Positions 17,565 to 26,148 are shown, numbered from the stretch's first letter. The stretch: 64,000 nt of DNA from Bacteroidota bacterium (GCA_016713525.1 JADJOZ010000004.1:186001-250000); one strand, 5' to 3'. The notes: a model not told the origin generated them from the sequence alone. Numbers and translations: made by a program.

Positions 17565-20069
17565 TTATTCGTCTTCATATTCTATTTGCAACTCCTCCTG
17601 TTTTTTAGGCGGATTCGGCTTTGAAGGATCCTTTGCCGGTTTTGTGCCAAATTCTTCCTTCAAAATACTCTTCAATGACTGCGTTTCCTTTTTTATCTCT
17701 GTAGTTATCTTTTGCTCCACACTCTTTCTGTCGATGGCAAACTTTGGATCACTTGCAGTCCCCTTCATGGTCAGAAATACCATCGGCCTTCCCAAACCAT
17801 CATCCTCAATGGTTCCAAATTCGGTGTTTTGTGCCCTCACCTTCTTGCCAACGAGTTGCGAAAGGTACAACCGTAGTTTGTAATCGACAATATTATCGAA
17901 AGTATGCTCGCCGCTGGCTATTATATCCTGGGCGCTACTTTTTATTTCCATCATCGGTATGATGATTTTCCGGTTCCTGATTTCGATGGTGTTCGTTAAT
18001 GTCGAGAATTTAATAACCCTCAAATCTGCGCCCTTCATGAACCGCGAAAGTGCCAACATGGGCTCAAAATTAATCAATTCCCCGTTTTCTATGGTAATAT
18101 CACTTTTGGCATAAATCGATTTCTCATTAATATTCAGCGACTTAGACCACACCGACCGAAACTGAACCTCAGCTTTGACTATTCCTTTAAGATTCTTATC
18201 GACGATAACTTGCTGCCCGAAGTTGCCCATCTCATAAAATAACCGGTTTATATCGAGCTGATTCAACATGGCATCGTAATCAATTTTCAAACTGTCGGAC
18301 GGACGGCTGTCAATTTGCCCTTTTAATCTTACCGACCCACCCACAGTATTGAAATCCAGCAATTTAGTCATCAAAACCTTATCCTGCAAAGCCAAACTTC
18401 CGGTCATAGCCTCGGCTTCAAACTTCCTGAATTTCAACTTTTTAACATTGACATCAAGTTGCAGCTTCAATTCTTTCGAAAAGTCAATCCGGTAAACTGT
18501 ATCGGACACCGATTTCACCGATTTGTCGCGCTGTATCAGTTCATCGAGATCCATTTGATTGGAGGCCAGCGTGGCGGTAATATCGAGTTTTTGCTGTTCC
18601 AGAAATAACCAGGCAAACAAATTCCGGAAGGTGCCGCTTACGGTGAAGTCGCTGCTTCCTGCTTTTCCCGAAACCGCATCCACCACTAAATCGTTGCCAT
18701 CGAGGTGCAACATCCCGGCCAAACCGGAAAAAGAAACCGGCTTTTGCTTTAAACGGAAAGCCACCTGCTCGAAGCGGATATCGCCGGATGAACGGTAAGT
18801 AGTTTTTTCTCCTGCAATCCCTTTGAACTTTGCATCGACAAATAATTTACCACTTATTTCTTCTAATGTATCGGGCATAAAAAACCGACTCAATGCTTTT
18901 AAGTCAGCCTCCATAACTGCAGCAATATCGAGACGGGGCTTCGTAAAATTTTCAATTGCCACCGTTGCACGCACAGGCTTACCTTCCAGAGTTGCCGAAA
19001 AATTACTCAACTGTAAAAATGATACCGGATTCGCAATGCTTTTACGATTGGTAAAATATCCGGTGCCATTCATATTTTTTAAATGATAGGGTGTTCCTTC
19101 GGGGTTCAGACTAACATTCATACTTTTAAAATTAAAAATCACCAGCGGACTGTTTTTGGTGTCGTACTTCCCTTTTAAGGAACCACTAAATTCCATCTTA
19201 CCATCATACTTATAGCCCTTGGTATCGCCACGGAATTTTTCAGGTATCAATGAAAGCAATGCCGGTAAATTTGCTCCCGGACTTGTTATTTTCAGATCCA
19301 GATCAATATCTTTTTCATTATTCTGAATGGTGCCATCAATTTTCAGATCGAGTCCCGATAATTTAATTCCCGACTCCCGAAACGTAAATAATCCTTTATC
19401 GCTGTCGACATCAAGAGCAACCTTCAATTCGCAGGGGCGATCCGATAAATAAGTGACCTCATCAATTTTTACGGATGCATGCTCTAGATTTCCGGATGAC
19501 GTTAATGCATATTGTGCACTTCCAAAATTACCTTTCAGCATACCGGAAATAATCATAAAACTGATGTCCTGTTTTTTGATTACATCATAATAAAGCACAT
19601 CCACATTTTCAAAAACAACATCTTCGAGTTCCAGACTTATTTTGCGGCTGGTGCCGGATGAATCCGTCTTCCAGATTTCATAATTGGTATTCCCATTTTC
19701 ATCAACCTGTAAGTTGAGCGATGCATCGGAAAGCACAATTTTTTTTAATTTCAAATCATCACTGAAAATGCCGGCAAGATTAAACAGCAGCGATAATTTT
19801 TTAGCATTCAGAATAGTTCCTGTAGTTTCAAATCCGTGAGGTTCTTTGGCACGAACATTTTCGAATGCCACCGAAGCATATGGAAAATGCCGGAAGAACG
19901 AAAAGCTGATTTCTTCAACTTCAATTTCTGCTTTCAGGTTATTGTTCAGCGATTCCACCACAAGGTTGCGAACCTTGTCTTTGTAAATCCATGCCAGTAA
20001 AGTTCCTGTCAAAAACAATCCTGCAGTAATGGCAATCAGCAGTAATGCTACTCTTTTCAACTTTTCCAT
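17565..20069 (-). CDS. AsmA-family protein
   Basis: The 834-residue protein begins with a membrane anchor (MEKLKRVALLLIAITAGLFL ... AWIYKD) followed by LVVESLNNNLKAEIEVEEIS and FRHFPYASVAFENVRA, the AsmA N-terminal signature. The long body is rich in alternating beta-strand segments such as DLKITSPGANLP and VRLKGQIDSRPSD. The C-terminal region has the AsmA-like block TIENGELINFEPMLALSRF and IPMMEIKSSAQDIIASGEHT. Members form bridge-like beta-grooves across the envelope and are linked to lipid transport and outer-membrane assembly. An acidic-basic tail (SKPNPPKKQEELQIEYEDE) is at the end. It is co-directional with the histidine kinase and hemW. Confidence 0.87.
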   Translation of the reverse strand: MEKLKRVALLLIAITAGLFLTGTLLAWIYKDKVRNLVVESLNNNLKAEIEVEEISFSFFRHFPYASVAFENVRAKEPHGFETTGTILNAKKLSLLFNLAGIFSDDLKLKKIVLSDASLNLQVDENGNTNYEIWKTDSSGTSRKISLELEDVVFENVDVLYYDVIKKQDISFMIISGMLKGNFGSAQYALTSSGNLEHASVKIDEVTYLSDRPCELKVALDVDSDKGLFTFRESGIKLSGLDLKIDGTIQNNEKDIDLDLKITSPGANLPALLSLIPEKFRGDTKGYKYDGKMEFSGSLKGKYDTKNSPLVIFNFKSMNVSLNPEGTPYHLKNMNGTGYFTNRKSIANPVSFLQLSNFSATLEGKPVRATVAIENFTKPRLDIAAVMEADLKALSRFFMPDTLEEISGKLFVDAKFKGIAGEKTTYRSSGDIRFEQVAFRLKQKPVSFSGLAGMLHLDGNDLVVDAVSGKAGSSDFTVSGTFRNLFAWLFLEQQKLDITATLASNQMDLDELIQRDKSVKSVSDTVYRIDFSKELKLQLDVNVKKLKFRKFEAEAMTGSLALQDKVLMTKLLDFNTVGGSVRLKGQIDSRPSDSLKIDYDAMLNQLDINRLFYEMGNFGQQVIVDKNLKGIVKAEVQFRSVWSKSLNINEKSIYAKSDITIENGELINFEPMLALSRFMKGADLRVIKFSTLTNTIEIRNRKIIIPMMEIKSSAQDIIASGEHTFDNIVDYKLRLYLSQLVGKKVRAQNTEFGTIEDDGLGRPMVFLTMKGTASDPKFAIDRKSVEQKITTEIKKETQSLKSILKEEFGTKPAKDPSKPNPPKKQEELQIEYEDE

Positions 20070-20180
20070 ATCAGGAATGCCATTCCGGGAACAGCTTAAT
20101 CATTTATAATGCAAAAAAACTTTAAATATTGCCTTGTAAAGGAAACAATGCATATATAATTTCAACAGAATTATCACCAT

Positions 20181-20210
20181 AAAAAAAGCCCCCGGTCAAA
20201 CGGAGGCTTT
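20181..20210 (-). terminator. Rho-independent terminator after the superoxide dismutase gene
   Basis: Read on the minus strand, AAAGCCTCCG and CGGGGGCTTT (20201-20210 and 20185-20194) pair over ten bases with one G-T wobble around a six-base loop. They are followed by a run of T (A at 20181-20187 on the plus strand). It lies 17 bases past the sod stop. Confidence 0.9.
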
Positions 20211-20226
20211 CATTCAAATCTTATTG

Positions 20227-20829
20227 TTACTTAGCAAAACGTTTTGCTACTTCATCCCAGTTAATTACATTCCAGAATGCTGAAATATAATCGGGGCGGC
20301 GGTTCTGATAATGCAGGTAATATGCATGTTCCCACACATCTAATCCCAGAATTGGTGTTCCTTTCACCTCAGCAAGGTCCATTAATGGATTATCCTGGTT
20401 TGGTGTCGATGAAATTTCAAGCTTTCCGGCACTGTTTTTCGTTAACCAGGCCCATCCTGAACCAAAACGAGTGGCTCCGGCAGCCGCAAATTTGGTTTTA
20501 AAATCGTCAAGATTGCCGAAAGCAGGATTGATTGCATCTGCCAAAGCACCCGAAGGAGCTTGTGATGCATTGGGAGTCAATATGTTCCAAAATAAGGAGT
20601 GGTTGTAATGTCCACCTCCATTATTGCGGATTGCCATCGGAAACTTGGAAATATTCGCACAAATTTCTTCAATGCTCATTTTTTCGGCTTCGGTGCCGGC
20701 AATGGCATTATTCAAATTGGTTACATAGGCCTGATGGTGCTTGCCATGGTGAATTTCCATGGTGCGGGCATCAATATGAGGTTCAAGCGCGTTAAACGCG
20801 TAAGGTAGCTTTGGTAGTTCAAATGCCAT
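20227..20829 (-). CDS. sodA: Superoxide dismutase, Mn-type
   Basis: The enzyme converts superoxide to oxygen and hydrogen peroxide in the cytoplasm. The 200-residue protein keeps the four metal ligands: His27 (EIHHGKHH), His77 (NHSLFW), Asp164 and His168 (DVWEHAYY). NNGGGHYNH at 69-77 and Gln145 in TPNQDNP are the Mn-type signatures; Fe-type enzymes have Ala-Ala-Gln and a differently placed glutamine. Cambialistic use of both metals, known in Bacteroidota such as Porphyromonas and Bacteroides, cannot be excluded. It is a single-gene unit with its own terminator and 199 bases to the divergent small lipoprotein gene. Confidence 0.95.
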   Translation of the reverse strand: MAFELPKLPYAFNALEPHIDARTMEIHHGKHHQAYVTNLNNAIAGTEAEKMSIEEICANISKFPMAIRNNGGGHYNHSLFWNILTPNASQAPSGALADAINPAFGNLDDFKTKFAAAGATRFGSGWAWLTKNSAGKLEISSTPNQDNPLMDLAEVKGTPILGLDVWEHAYYLHYQNRRPDYISAFWNVINWDEVAKRFAK

Positions 20830-20954
20830 GATTTAAAGGGGTTTAGACGTTATTTAGAGTGAAATGTACCTGCAAATGTAACAATATTGCCCCCGTTTGG
20901 TTTCACCATTTAGCCTCCCAAAAATATTTTTTTCAAAAATTTTTAACCTATTGG

Positions 20955-20983
20955 TTGTAATACATTTAATTCCTATATCTTTG
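20955..20983 (+). promoter_or_regulatory. Bacteroidota-type promoter of the alanine-rich lipoprotein gene
   Basis: TTG at 20955-20957, an 18-bp spacer and TATCTTTG at 20976-20983 match the -33/-7 consensus closely. Transcription would begin near 20989, giving a leader of about 40 bases before ATG 21029. Confidence 0.75.
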
Positions 20984-21028
20984 CAGCTCAAATCTTATTC
21001 AAGCTTAATTATTTAAACCAACATCACA

Positions 21029-21250
21029 ATGAAAAAAGTATTTGCTGTATTGGCTATCGTAGGAATGTTCTCATTCGTAGCGTGTGGCCCAAAGGCTGAA
21101 GAAAAAGCTGCTGAAGCTACTGAACAAGTTCAGGATGCTGCTGCTGATGCTGCTGCTGCAACTGAAGCTGCTGCTACTGAAGTAGCTGCTGCTGCTGATT
21201 CTACAGCTGCTGCTATCGTTGACTCTGCTGCTGCAGTTGTTGCTCAGTAA
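21029..21250 (+). CDS. Small alanine-rich lipoprotein
   Basis: The 73-residue product begins MKKVFAVLAIVGMFSFVACG, a lipoprotein signal with Cys19. The mature part is a low-complexity, acidic Ala/Glu/Asp/Thr helix (EEKAAEATEQVQDAAADAAA and so on). Similar tiny Ala-rich lipoproteins are common and often abundant in Bacteroidota; they may act as structural envelope proteins like Lpp, but no function is established here. A good promoter, a 40-base leader and a strong terminator directly after it argue for a real, well-expressed single gene. Repeated GCTGCT codons make it prone to length change. Confidence 0.85.
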   Translation: MKKVFAVLAIVGMFSFVACGPKAEEKAAEATEQVQDAAADAAAATEAAATEVAAAADSTAAAIVDSAAAVVAQ

Positions 21251-21267
21251 TCAGTCACGGTTAAACG

Positions 21268-21303
21268 TAAAAAAACCCCTTTCAAAAGAAGGGGTTTTTT
21301 TTG
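21268..21303 (+). terminator. Rho-independent terminator (possibly bidirectional)
   Basis: AAAAAACCCCTT and AAGGGGTTTTTT form a long stem around TCAAAAG, followed by T bases to 21302. The A-run on the left side means it could also stop the SDR transcript arriving from the right. Confidence 0.92.
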
Positions 21304-21317
21304 TGCCTTTAAAATTT

Positions 21318-22106
21318 TTACAAACAGCCTGTTCTGCCACCATCAACAGGAATATTAATTCCGGTAATGTAAGATGCTGCCGGTGAAGCTAAAAATCCTA
21401 CCGCAGCAGCAATTTCCGAAGGATCCGCAAATCTTCCCATGGGAATTTCTGCTGTCATTTCTTCTTCAATAGCTGTAAGAGCTTTACCGGTTTTTTCCGA
21501 TTTCACATTTAACAGTGTTGATAATCGCAAAGTATTTGTTGCTCCTGGTAAAACATTATTTACGGTAATACCAAAAGGTGCCACTTCCCCGGCAAGGGTC
21601 TTCGACCAATTTGCAACAGCAGCACGAATTGTATTGGAAACACCCAACCCTTTTAAGGGTTGCTTTACAGATGTGGAAATAATGTTGATGATTCTGCCGA
21701 ATTTTTCATTTTTCATGCCCGGCAAAAAAGCCTGAGCCAAAACATGATTGCACACCAGATGCTGGCGAAAAGTAGCTTCAAAGTCTGCTGTTCTCGCATC
21801 CGCAATTGGTCCACCCGCAGGCCCGCCGGTATTGTTCACTAAAATATGAACCGATTGACCCTTATGTAAATAGGTGGTGACTGCTTTCAATAAACCATCC
21901 GGATCCGCAAAATCGGCTACCAGATAATCGTGTTGTTGCCCATTGTCATCCGGTAGCGACGACCTCACCGCCATCAAGGCCGATTCATTTCTTGCAACCA
22001 GCGTTACCGATGCACCCATCGATGCCAGCTCATTGGCAATTGCCAACCCGATTCCCTGCGTACTTCCGCAAACAACCGCTCTTTTACCTGTTAAATTCAT
22101 ATTCAT
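21318..22106 (-). CDS. SDR-family oxidoreductase lacking the usual catalytic Tyr/Lys
   Basis: The 262-residue protein has the SDR Rossmann fold: KRAVVCGSTQGIGLAIANEL (TGxxxGIG type with C-G-S-T), ILVNNTGG (NNAG-like), INIISTS with the catalytic-type Ser, and a C-terminal GFLASPAASYITGINIPVDGG. At the place of the catalytic YxxxK it reads GVSNTIRAAVANWSKTLAGE, with no Tyr or Lys in register. I recall a beta-ketoacyl-ACP-reductase-like SDR subgroup described as an imperfect match to the catalytic tetrad, which fits. The activity is therefore uncertain despite the usual '3-oxoacyl-ACP reductase' label. A second possible start is the ATG at 22100. It is divergent from the 3-hydroxyanthranilate dioxygenase gene. 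Confidence 0.87.
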   Translation of the reverse strand: MNMNLTGKRAVVCGSTQGIGLAIANELASMGASVTLVARNESALMAVRSSLPDDNGQQHDYLVADFADPDGLLKAVTTYLHKGQSVHILVNNTGGPAGGPIADARTADFEATFRQHLVCNHVLAQAFLPGMKNEKFGRIINIISTSVKQPLKGLGVSNTIRAAVANWSKTLAGEVAPFGITVNNVLPGATNTLRLSTLLNVKSEKTGKALTAIEEEMTAEIPMGRFADPSEIAAAVGFLASPAASYITGINIPVDGGRTGCL

Positions 22107-22234
22107 GCGGTAAAGATAAACAGCAGATGTTTTTATTTGTCCTTATTATTTTATTAATTTGTAGTGGTCGAATTAACTGACCGGCGCCAAATCCGGCATT
22201 TTCCAATAAGCAACATATTAAAAATCAATTTACC

Positions 22235-22759
22235 ATGATAACTCCCGCTTTTAACTTTAAAAAATGGATCGATGAAAACAGACATCTGCTGAAACCACCG
22301 GTAGGGAATCAGGTTGTGTACCAGCCGAATCAGGATTTTATTGTAATGGTAGTGGGTGGACCAAACTCACGTAAAGATTATCACTTCAATGAAACTGAAG
22401 AATTCTTTTTTCAACTGGAAGGTGATGTGCAGGTTAAAATTATGGAAGACGGGAAACCGCGTACGATTGATATCCGTGAAGGCGATATTTTTTTATTGCC
22501 TCCGCGAACACCACACTCACCGCAACGTGGGCCTAATACCGTTGGTCTGGTTATGGAAGTGCAAAGACGTGCAGGTATGAAAGACAGATTTCAGTGGTAC
22601 TGCGAAAAATGTAATCACCTGCTGTACGAAAACATACTTGATCTGAAAGATATTGTTAAGGAATTGCCGGTGGTGATGGATGCCTTCTATGCAAATGCAG
22701 ATTTGAGAACCTGCAAACAATGCGGTGCCGTTATGGAGCCACCAAAAAAATTGGCTTAG
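22235..22759 (+). CDS. nbaC: 3-hydroxyanthranilate 3,4-dioxygenase
   Basis: The enzyme opens the ring of 3-hydroxyanthranilate in the kynurenine route of tryptophan breakdown, leading towards quinolinate/NAD or to catabolism. The 174-residue cupin has the iron ligands His50, Glu56 (DYHFNETEEFFFQLEGD) and His94 (PPRTPHSPQR), with substrate-binding arginines at 46 and 98. The C-terminal half carries the second, rubredoxin-like iron site of the bacterial enzymes: Cys123, Cys126 (CEKC) and Cys160, Cys163 (CKQC). No other kynurenine-pathway gene is in the window. It ends three bases from the convergent hflX stop with no visible terminator between. Confidence 0.95.
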   Translation: MITPAFNFKKWIDENRHLLKPPVGNQVVYQPNQDFIVMVVGGPNSRKDYHFNETEEFFFQLEGDVQVKIMEDGKPRTIDIREGDIFLLPPRTPHSPQRGPNTVGLVMEVQRRAGMKDRFQWYCEKCNHLLYENILDLKDIVKELPVVMDAFYANADLRTCKQCGAVMEPPKKLA

Positions 22760-22762
22760 TTC

Positions 22763-23947
22763 TTACTGCTGATCTTCTGCTGCATTCGGATAAATCTGGT
22801 AATGCTTTTGCTTTACCAGTTCCATCATTTTAGCGCGGAGTTCTTTAATGTTTTCATTGTTGGCAGCAGATATAAAAACCGCAGGAGCATTTGCCTTTGC
22901 CATCCAGGAATTTTTCAATTCATCCAATGAAATATTTTCTTTCGTTCCCGGAGTAAGATCATCTTCGTCTTTCTGAACAAAACGATAAGCATCAATTTTA
23001 TTGAATACCATCAACACTGGCTTATCGGCTGCTTTTATATCGGCGAGTGTCTGATTTACCACAGCTATCTGATCTTCAAAATTTGGATGCGATATATCTA
23101 CAACATGTAACAAAATATCTGCCTCTCTCACTTCATCTAATGTTGAACGAAATGATTCTACCAGATTATGAGGCAGCTTGCGGATAAAACCTACCGTGTC
23201 GGAAAGCAAAAATGGAATCGTTTCTAAAACTACTTTGCGAACAGTGGTATCAAGGGTTGCAAATAATTTATTCTCTGCAAAAACATCCGACTTACTCAAT
23301 AAATTCATGAGGGTCGATTTGCCGACATTGGTATATCCCACCAAAGCAACACGAGTCAATTGTTCCCTCGATTTCCTTCGGGTAAAATTTTGCTTATCTA
23401 TTTCCTTCAGCTTTTCCTTTAACCGTGACAGCTTATCACGAATCACCCGGCGGTCGGTTTCAATCTCCGTTTCACCGGGACCGCGCATACCAATTCCTCC
23501 CTGTTGTTTTTCAAGGTGAGTCCACATTCTTGTTAAGCGAGGTAACAAATACTGATACTGCGCAAGCTCCACTTGGGTGCGTGCCTGTGCTGTGCGTGCG
23601 CGATGTGCAAATATGTCGAGTATTAAATTCGTGCGATCCAAAATCCGGTTGCCGGTGGCAGTTTCAATATTCCGGATTTGTGAAGGCGATAGTTCATCAT
23701 CAAAAATGATTAACTGCACATCATGCTCTTTGATGTATGCTGTGATTTCAGCAAGTTTCCCCTTACCCACATACGTACGTGGATCGGGATAATCGAGCTT
23801 TTGTGTGAATCGCTTTAAGGTGGTAGCTCCGGCAGTTAATGCCAGCAACTCCAGCTCATCTAAATATTCCTTTACCTGATGGTCGGGTTGCCCCTGCTTC
23901 GCGACAGCCACCAGTACTACTTTTTCAGGCGTTTGATTGATACTCAA
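22763..23947 (-). CDS. hflX: GTPase HflX
   Basis: HflX is a ribosome-associated GTPase that splits stalled 70S ribosomes, mainly under stress. The 394-residue protein has the N-terminal HflX domain (RTYVGKGKLAEI, IFDDELSPSQIRNIE, DRTNLILDIFAHRART), the glycine-rich linker GGIGMRGPGETEIETDRR, and the G domain with P-loop GYTNVGKS (204-211), switch DTVGFI (250-255) and NKID (316-319). It is convergent with the dioxygenase gene and follows the four-helix membrane protein gene on the same strand. Confidence 0.95.
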   Translation of the reverse strand: MSINQTPEKVVLVAVAKQGQPDHQVKEYLDELELLALTAGATTLKRFTQKLDYPDPRTYVGKGKLAEITAYIKEHDVQLIIFDDELSPSQIRNIETATGNRILDRTNLILDIFAHRARTAQARTQVELAQYQYLLPRLTRMWTHLEKQQGGIGMRGPGETEIETDRRVIRDKLSRLKEKLKEIDKQNFTRRKSREQLTRVALVGYTNVGKSTLMNLLSKSDVFAENKLFATLDTTVRKVVLETIPFLLSDTVGFIRKLPHNLVESFRSTLDEVREADILLHVVDISHPNFEDQIAVVNQTLADIKAADKPVLMVFNKIDAYRFVQKDEDDLTPGTKENISLDELKNSWMAKANAPAVFISAANNENIKELRAKMMELVKQKHYQIYPNAAEDQQ

Positions 23948-24011
23948 AATATATAATTGCTAAATAGTGCCGGAATTAAAACTCCGCCATATAAAAATAA
24001 ATGAACCGGGA

Positions 24012-24470
24012 TCAGAACCATCCGCGACCGGCTCCTGTTTGGAGGAATGGCCATGGAATGGAAATTAATATCAAAACTAAGCCAATGGTGAAATAAATAA
24101 ATATCTTTTTAAACTTTTCACCATCGCTGGTAGCACGTTTTGCCATGGCATTTCCAACTGTTATAATCAGAATCGATAAAATCATAACTGCAATATGTTC
24201 CACAGCCCAGAAACGAAGCATTTTATCCTTCATGGCACTTCCCATATCGGCCAGGGCAGACTGCACAATCGGACTAACCATATAAAGTACAAATCCTATT
24301 AATAATTGAACATGGGAGAAGATAAGCGTAAATAATACCAGCTTTTTGTCGCCGGGAGTAAAGGTACGGCGGCTTTTCCAGCCATTATAAGCCCTGAATA
24401 CCGACATAATCAGTAAAATGAGCATTAACCATCGCACAAGAGAGTGAGTATGAAGTAGTCCGGTGTACAT
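24012..24470 (-). CDS. Four-helix membrane protein (cytochrome-b-like, unknown role)
   Basis: The 152-residue product has four hydrophobic segments at about 10-25, 45-65, 90-108 and 125-142. Histidines occur at the start (GLLHTHSLVRW), in segment two (FSHVQLLIG) and in segment three (VEHIAVMIL), a layout that could bind heme. Such proteins in Bacteroidota are often labelled cytochrome B, but I see no proof of heme binding. It ends with WPFLQTGAGRGWF. It lies 64 bases upstream of hflX on the same strand. Confidence 0.7.
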   Translation of the reverse strand: MYTGLLHTHSLVRWLMLILLIMSVFRAYNGWKSRRTFTPGDKKLVLFTLIFSHVQLLIGFVLYMVSPIVQSALADMGSAMKDKMLRFWAVEHIAVMILSILIITVGNAMAKRATSDGEKFKKIFIYFTIGLVLILISIPWPFLQTGAGRGWF

Positions 24471-24952
24471 AAAATCCTTTTTTAGTATTCAACAAAAATA
24501 GTAATCTATTTTTGAAAACCAAACAATTATAGGATTAAGAATTAAGAATTAAGGATTAAGGATTGGTTTGTACCTGCTCAGAAGGGAATTTCGTTATTAT
24601 GATAGATGATAGATGATAAATTGATTCCTTATCAGAACAAAATTCGTCGTTCCCATTCTCATTCCCGACCATGATTTAAGTGATTTACATGATTATTTTG
24701 ATAGGTTTGAATACAAGTGAAAATTGCGTTTCTGTTTCATTCTATTTCTCCTTCTCATTCCCATTCTCTTTCTCATTCTGTTTCCGTTCTCATTCCCATT
24801 CCCATTCTCATTCTGTTTTGCATCTGCCATGCAGGCTTTGTTACTTTTTGCTTGACCAAAAAGTAACCAAAAAGTCAAGAACAGCATCAGGCACTTGCTT
24901 TCTCTTTATTTGTGATTTTGGTGAATCACGTTTTGTCTTATAAATTCTAAAC

Positions 24953-25058
24953 TGTTGGCTGTTTGCCGTGCGCTGCTTTTTACTAAGACAGTTTTTTAAG
25001 AAAAAACTGTCTTGTAAAAAAAGGCGCGAGTCGCGGCGCCAGGCGGCAAACTGCCAAC
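24953..25058. repeat. Large nested palindrome
   Basis: The outer arms GTTGGCTGTTTGCCG (24953-24967) and CGGCAAACTGCCAAC (25044-25058) are complementary apart from one mismatch. Inside, AAGACAGTTTTTT (24985-24997) and AAAAAACTGTCTT (25001-25013) form a perfect 13-bp stem with a three-base loop, extended outwards by TTTTACT/GTAAAA. GC-rich GTGCGCTGC and GGCGCG lie between. The whole could form a 105-base cruciform or RNA hairpin. Confidence 0.85.
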
Positions 25059-25113
25059 ACGTGCTGGATGCTGTTCATTAAAATGATAGATGCTAAAATG
25101 CCGGCTGCTCAGA

Positions 25114-25144
25114 CCCCGCATCAAAGTTAAAGCTTCTTGCGGGG
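25114..25144. repeat. Hairpin element, copy 3 (CCCCGCA...TGCGGGG)
   Basis: A seven-base perfect stem CCCCGCA/TGCGGGG identical to that at 8588 encloses a different 17-base loop that itself contains AAGTTAAAGCTT. The downstream ACC is shared. This is a third dispersed copy. Confidence 0.65.
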
Positions 25145-25481
25145 ACCTTGGTTCATTGCACGAATTATATGCCTCTGCTAATAAGAAATTTCGTCGTTCT
25201 CATTCTCATTCCCGACCATGATTTAAGTGATTTACATGATTACTTTGATAGGTTTGAATACAAGTGAAAATTGCGTTTCTGTTTCAGCACCTCTCCCCGT
25301 TCTCATTCCCATTCTCCTTCTCATTCTGATAAAGCTCCCTTCTCCTGCCCAAAATATTTGTGAATAACGTATGACCTATGCAGGAGAAGGGCAGGGGATG
25401 AGGAAAAGGATTAAGAATTAAGGATTAAGGATTATAAATGAAGGATTATGAAAAGAATGAATTGAAATGATTAAATTTTAT

Positions 25482-26135
25482 TCAGGGAATAATACTGTCA
25501 TCATTCCAGAAACTATCTGTTAAATAAAAAACAGTATCGATGAAATATAGAATGTCATGTCTGGTTAAAACATTTTCATCATGTAAATCTTCTAAAATAA
25601 TACCCAATTCAGGATTGTAATAATCATTGTTTCTGGTATTCATGAAACCATTAGATTGGAGGAATGCTTTCACCTGAATCAAATCAGTACTTTGTGTAAT
25701 TGAAACATAAGGTTGCTTAACTACAGCATACACCGTATCATTTTCTTTTGAAAAACCAATCAATTCATAAGCTGTATCTGAGAAGAAAAAATTGTGAAGC
25801 AAAAGACTAAAAAAATAGTCTTTCCATGAGGAGTAATAAATGGCATCATTTAGCTTAAGAACATGTTCCGAATCTTTAAGATAAACTCTTTGTTCAGCAC
25901 CTTCACTTACGTATTGAGTGAAATCAATGTTATCTACCCAAAAATTATTTTTAGAGATAAACGTTTCTAGTTTCTTTGTTTCCTAGTGCCTGACTTGCTT
26001 GAGTTCTTCAGTTGTTGAACCTGCTTTCGTGCCATAGTTAAGGTAACCGGTGATTGTTTGGATAATTGCTCCAAACCTAACCTGACTCTTTCCTGAAATG
26101 ATATTGCGTAGTTCATTCTTTAGATGATTTTGCAT
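25482..26135 (-). pseudogene. Kinase-like protein (polyvalent-protein kinase type) with in-frame stop
   Basis: From ATG 26135 (MQNHLKNELRNIISGKSQVR) the frame is open for 50 codons, meets a TAG at 25983-25985, and continues in the same frame as ETKKLETFISKNNFW to the stop at 25482. The total is 217 sense-length codons. The second part reads FTQYVSEGAEQRVYLKDSEH, then VLKLNDAIYYSSWKDY, then EDLHDENVLTR and ILYFIDTVFYL. HDENVL resembles a kinase catalytic loop (HxDN) and FIDT the metal-binding DFG position, as in the small kinases found in polyvalent and toxin-like proteins of Bacteroidota. Both parts read like halves of one protein. It may be decayed, or the TAG may be a sequence error. It is isolated in repeat-rich DNA. 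Confidence 0.7.
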
Positions 26136-26140
26136 CCTAC

Positions 26141-26148
26141 CAAAGATA
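26141..26148 (-). promoter_or_regulatory. -7 box directly before the kinase-like gene
   Basis: On the minus strand TATCTTTG (complement of 26141-26148) fits TAnnTTTG and ends five bases before the ATG. No TTG at -33 is obvious. Its survival suggests the gene was recently functional. Confidence 0.4.

Larger units (their letters stand above)
24471..25481. repeat. Gene-free region with low-complexity CATTCTC tracts and composite repeat elements
   Basis: No credible gene lies here. There are heptamer tracts of the GGATTAA/GAATTAA type (24533-24562, 25410-25432), pyrimidine-rich CATTCTCATTCC tracts (about 24650-24830 and 25196-25330), and two copies of an 80-base block beginning GACCATGATTTAAGTGATTT (about 24668 and 25214); a third copy is at about 26617. 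The order heptamer tract, 'CAGAAGGGAATTTCGT'-like string, CATTCTC tract, GACCATGATTT block suggests a composite intergenic element. Confidence 0.8.

Noticed and set aside
20277..20808. Plus-strand frames of 69-87 codons opposite superoxide dismutase
   Set aside because: Antisense shadows of a strongly conserved gene.
20873..20880. TACATTTG box as a promoter for superoxide dismutase on the minus strand
   Set aside because: It fits the -7 pattern but no TTG is found near -33 and it lies 44 bases from the start; too weak to list.
24680..24943. Open frames rich in Ser/His/Phe on the plus strand and Asn/Glu/Arg on the minus strand in the CATTCTC tracts (also 26124-26927)
   Set aside because: They are reading frames through low-complexity DNA; composition follows the repeat.
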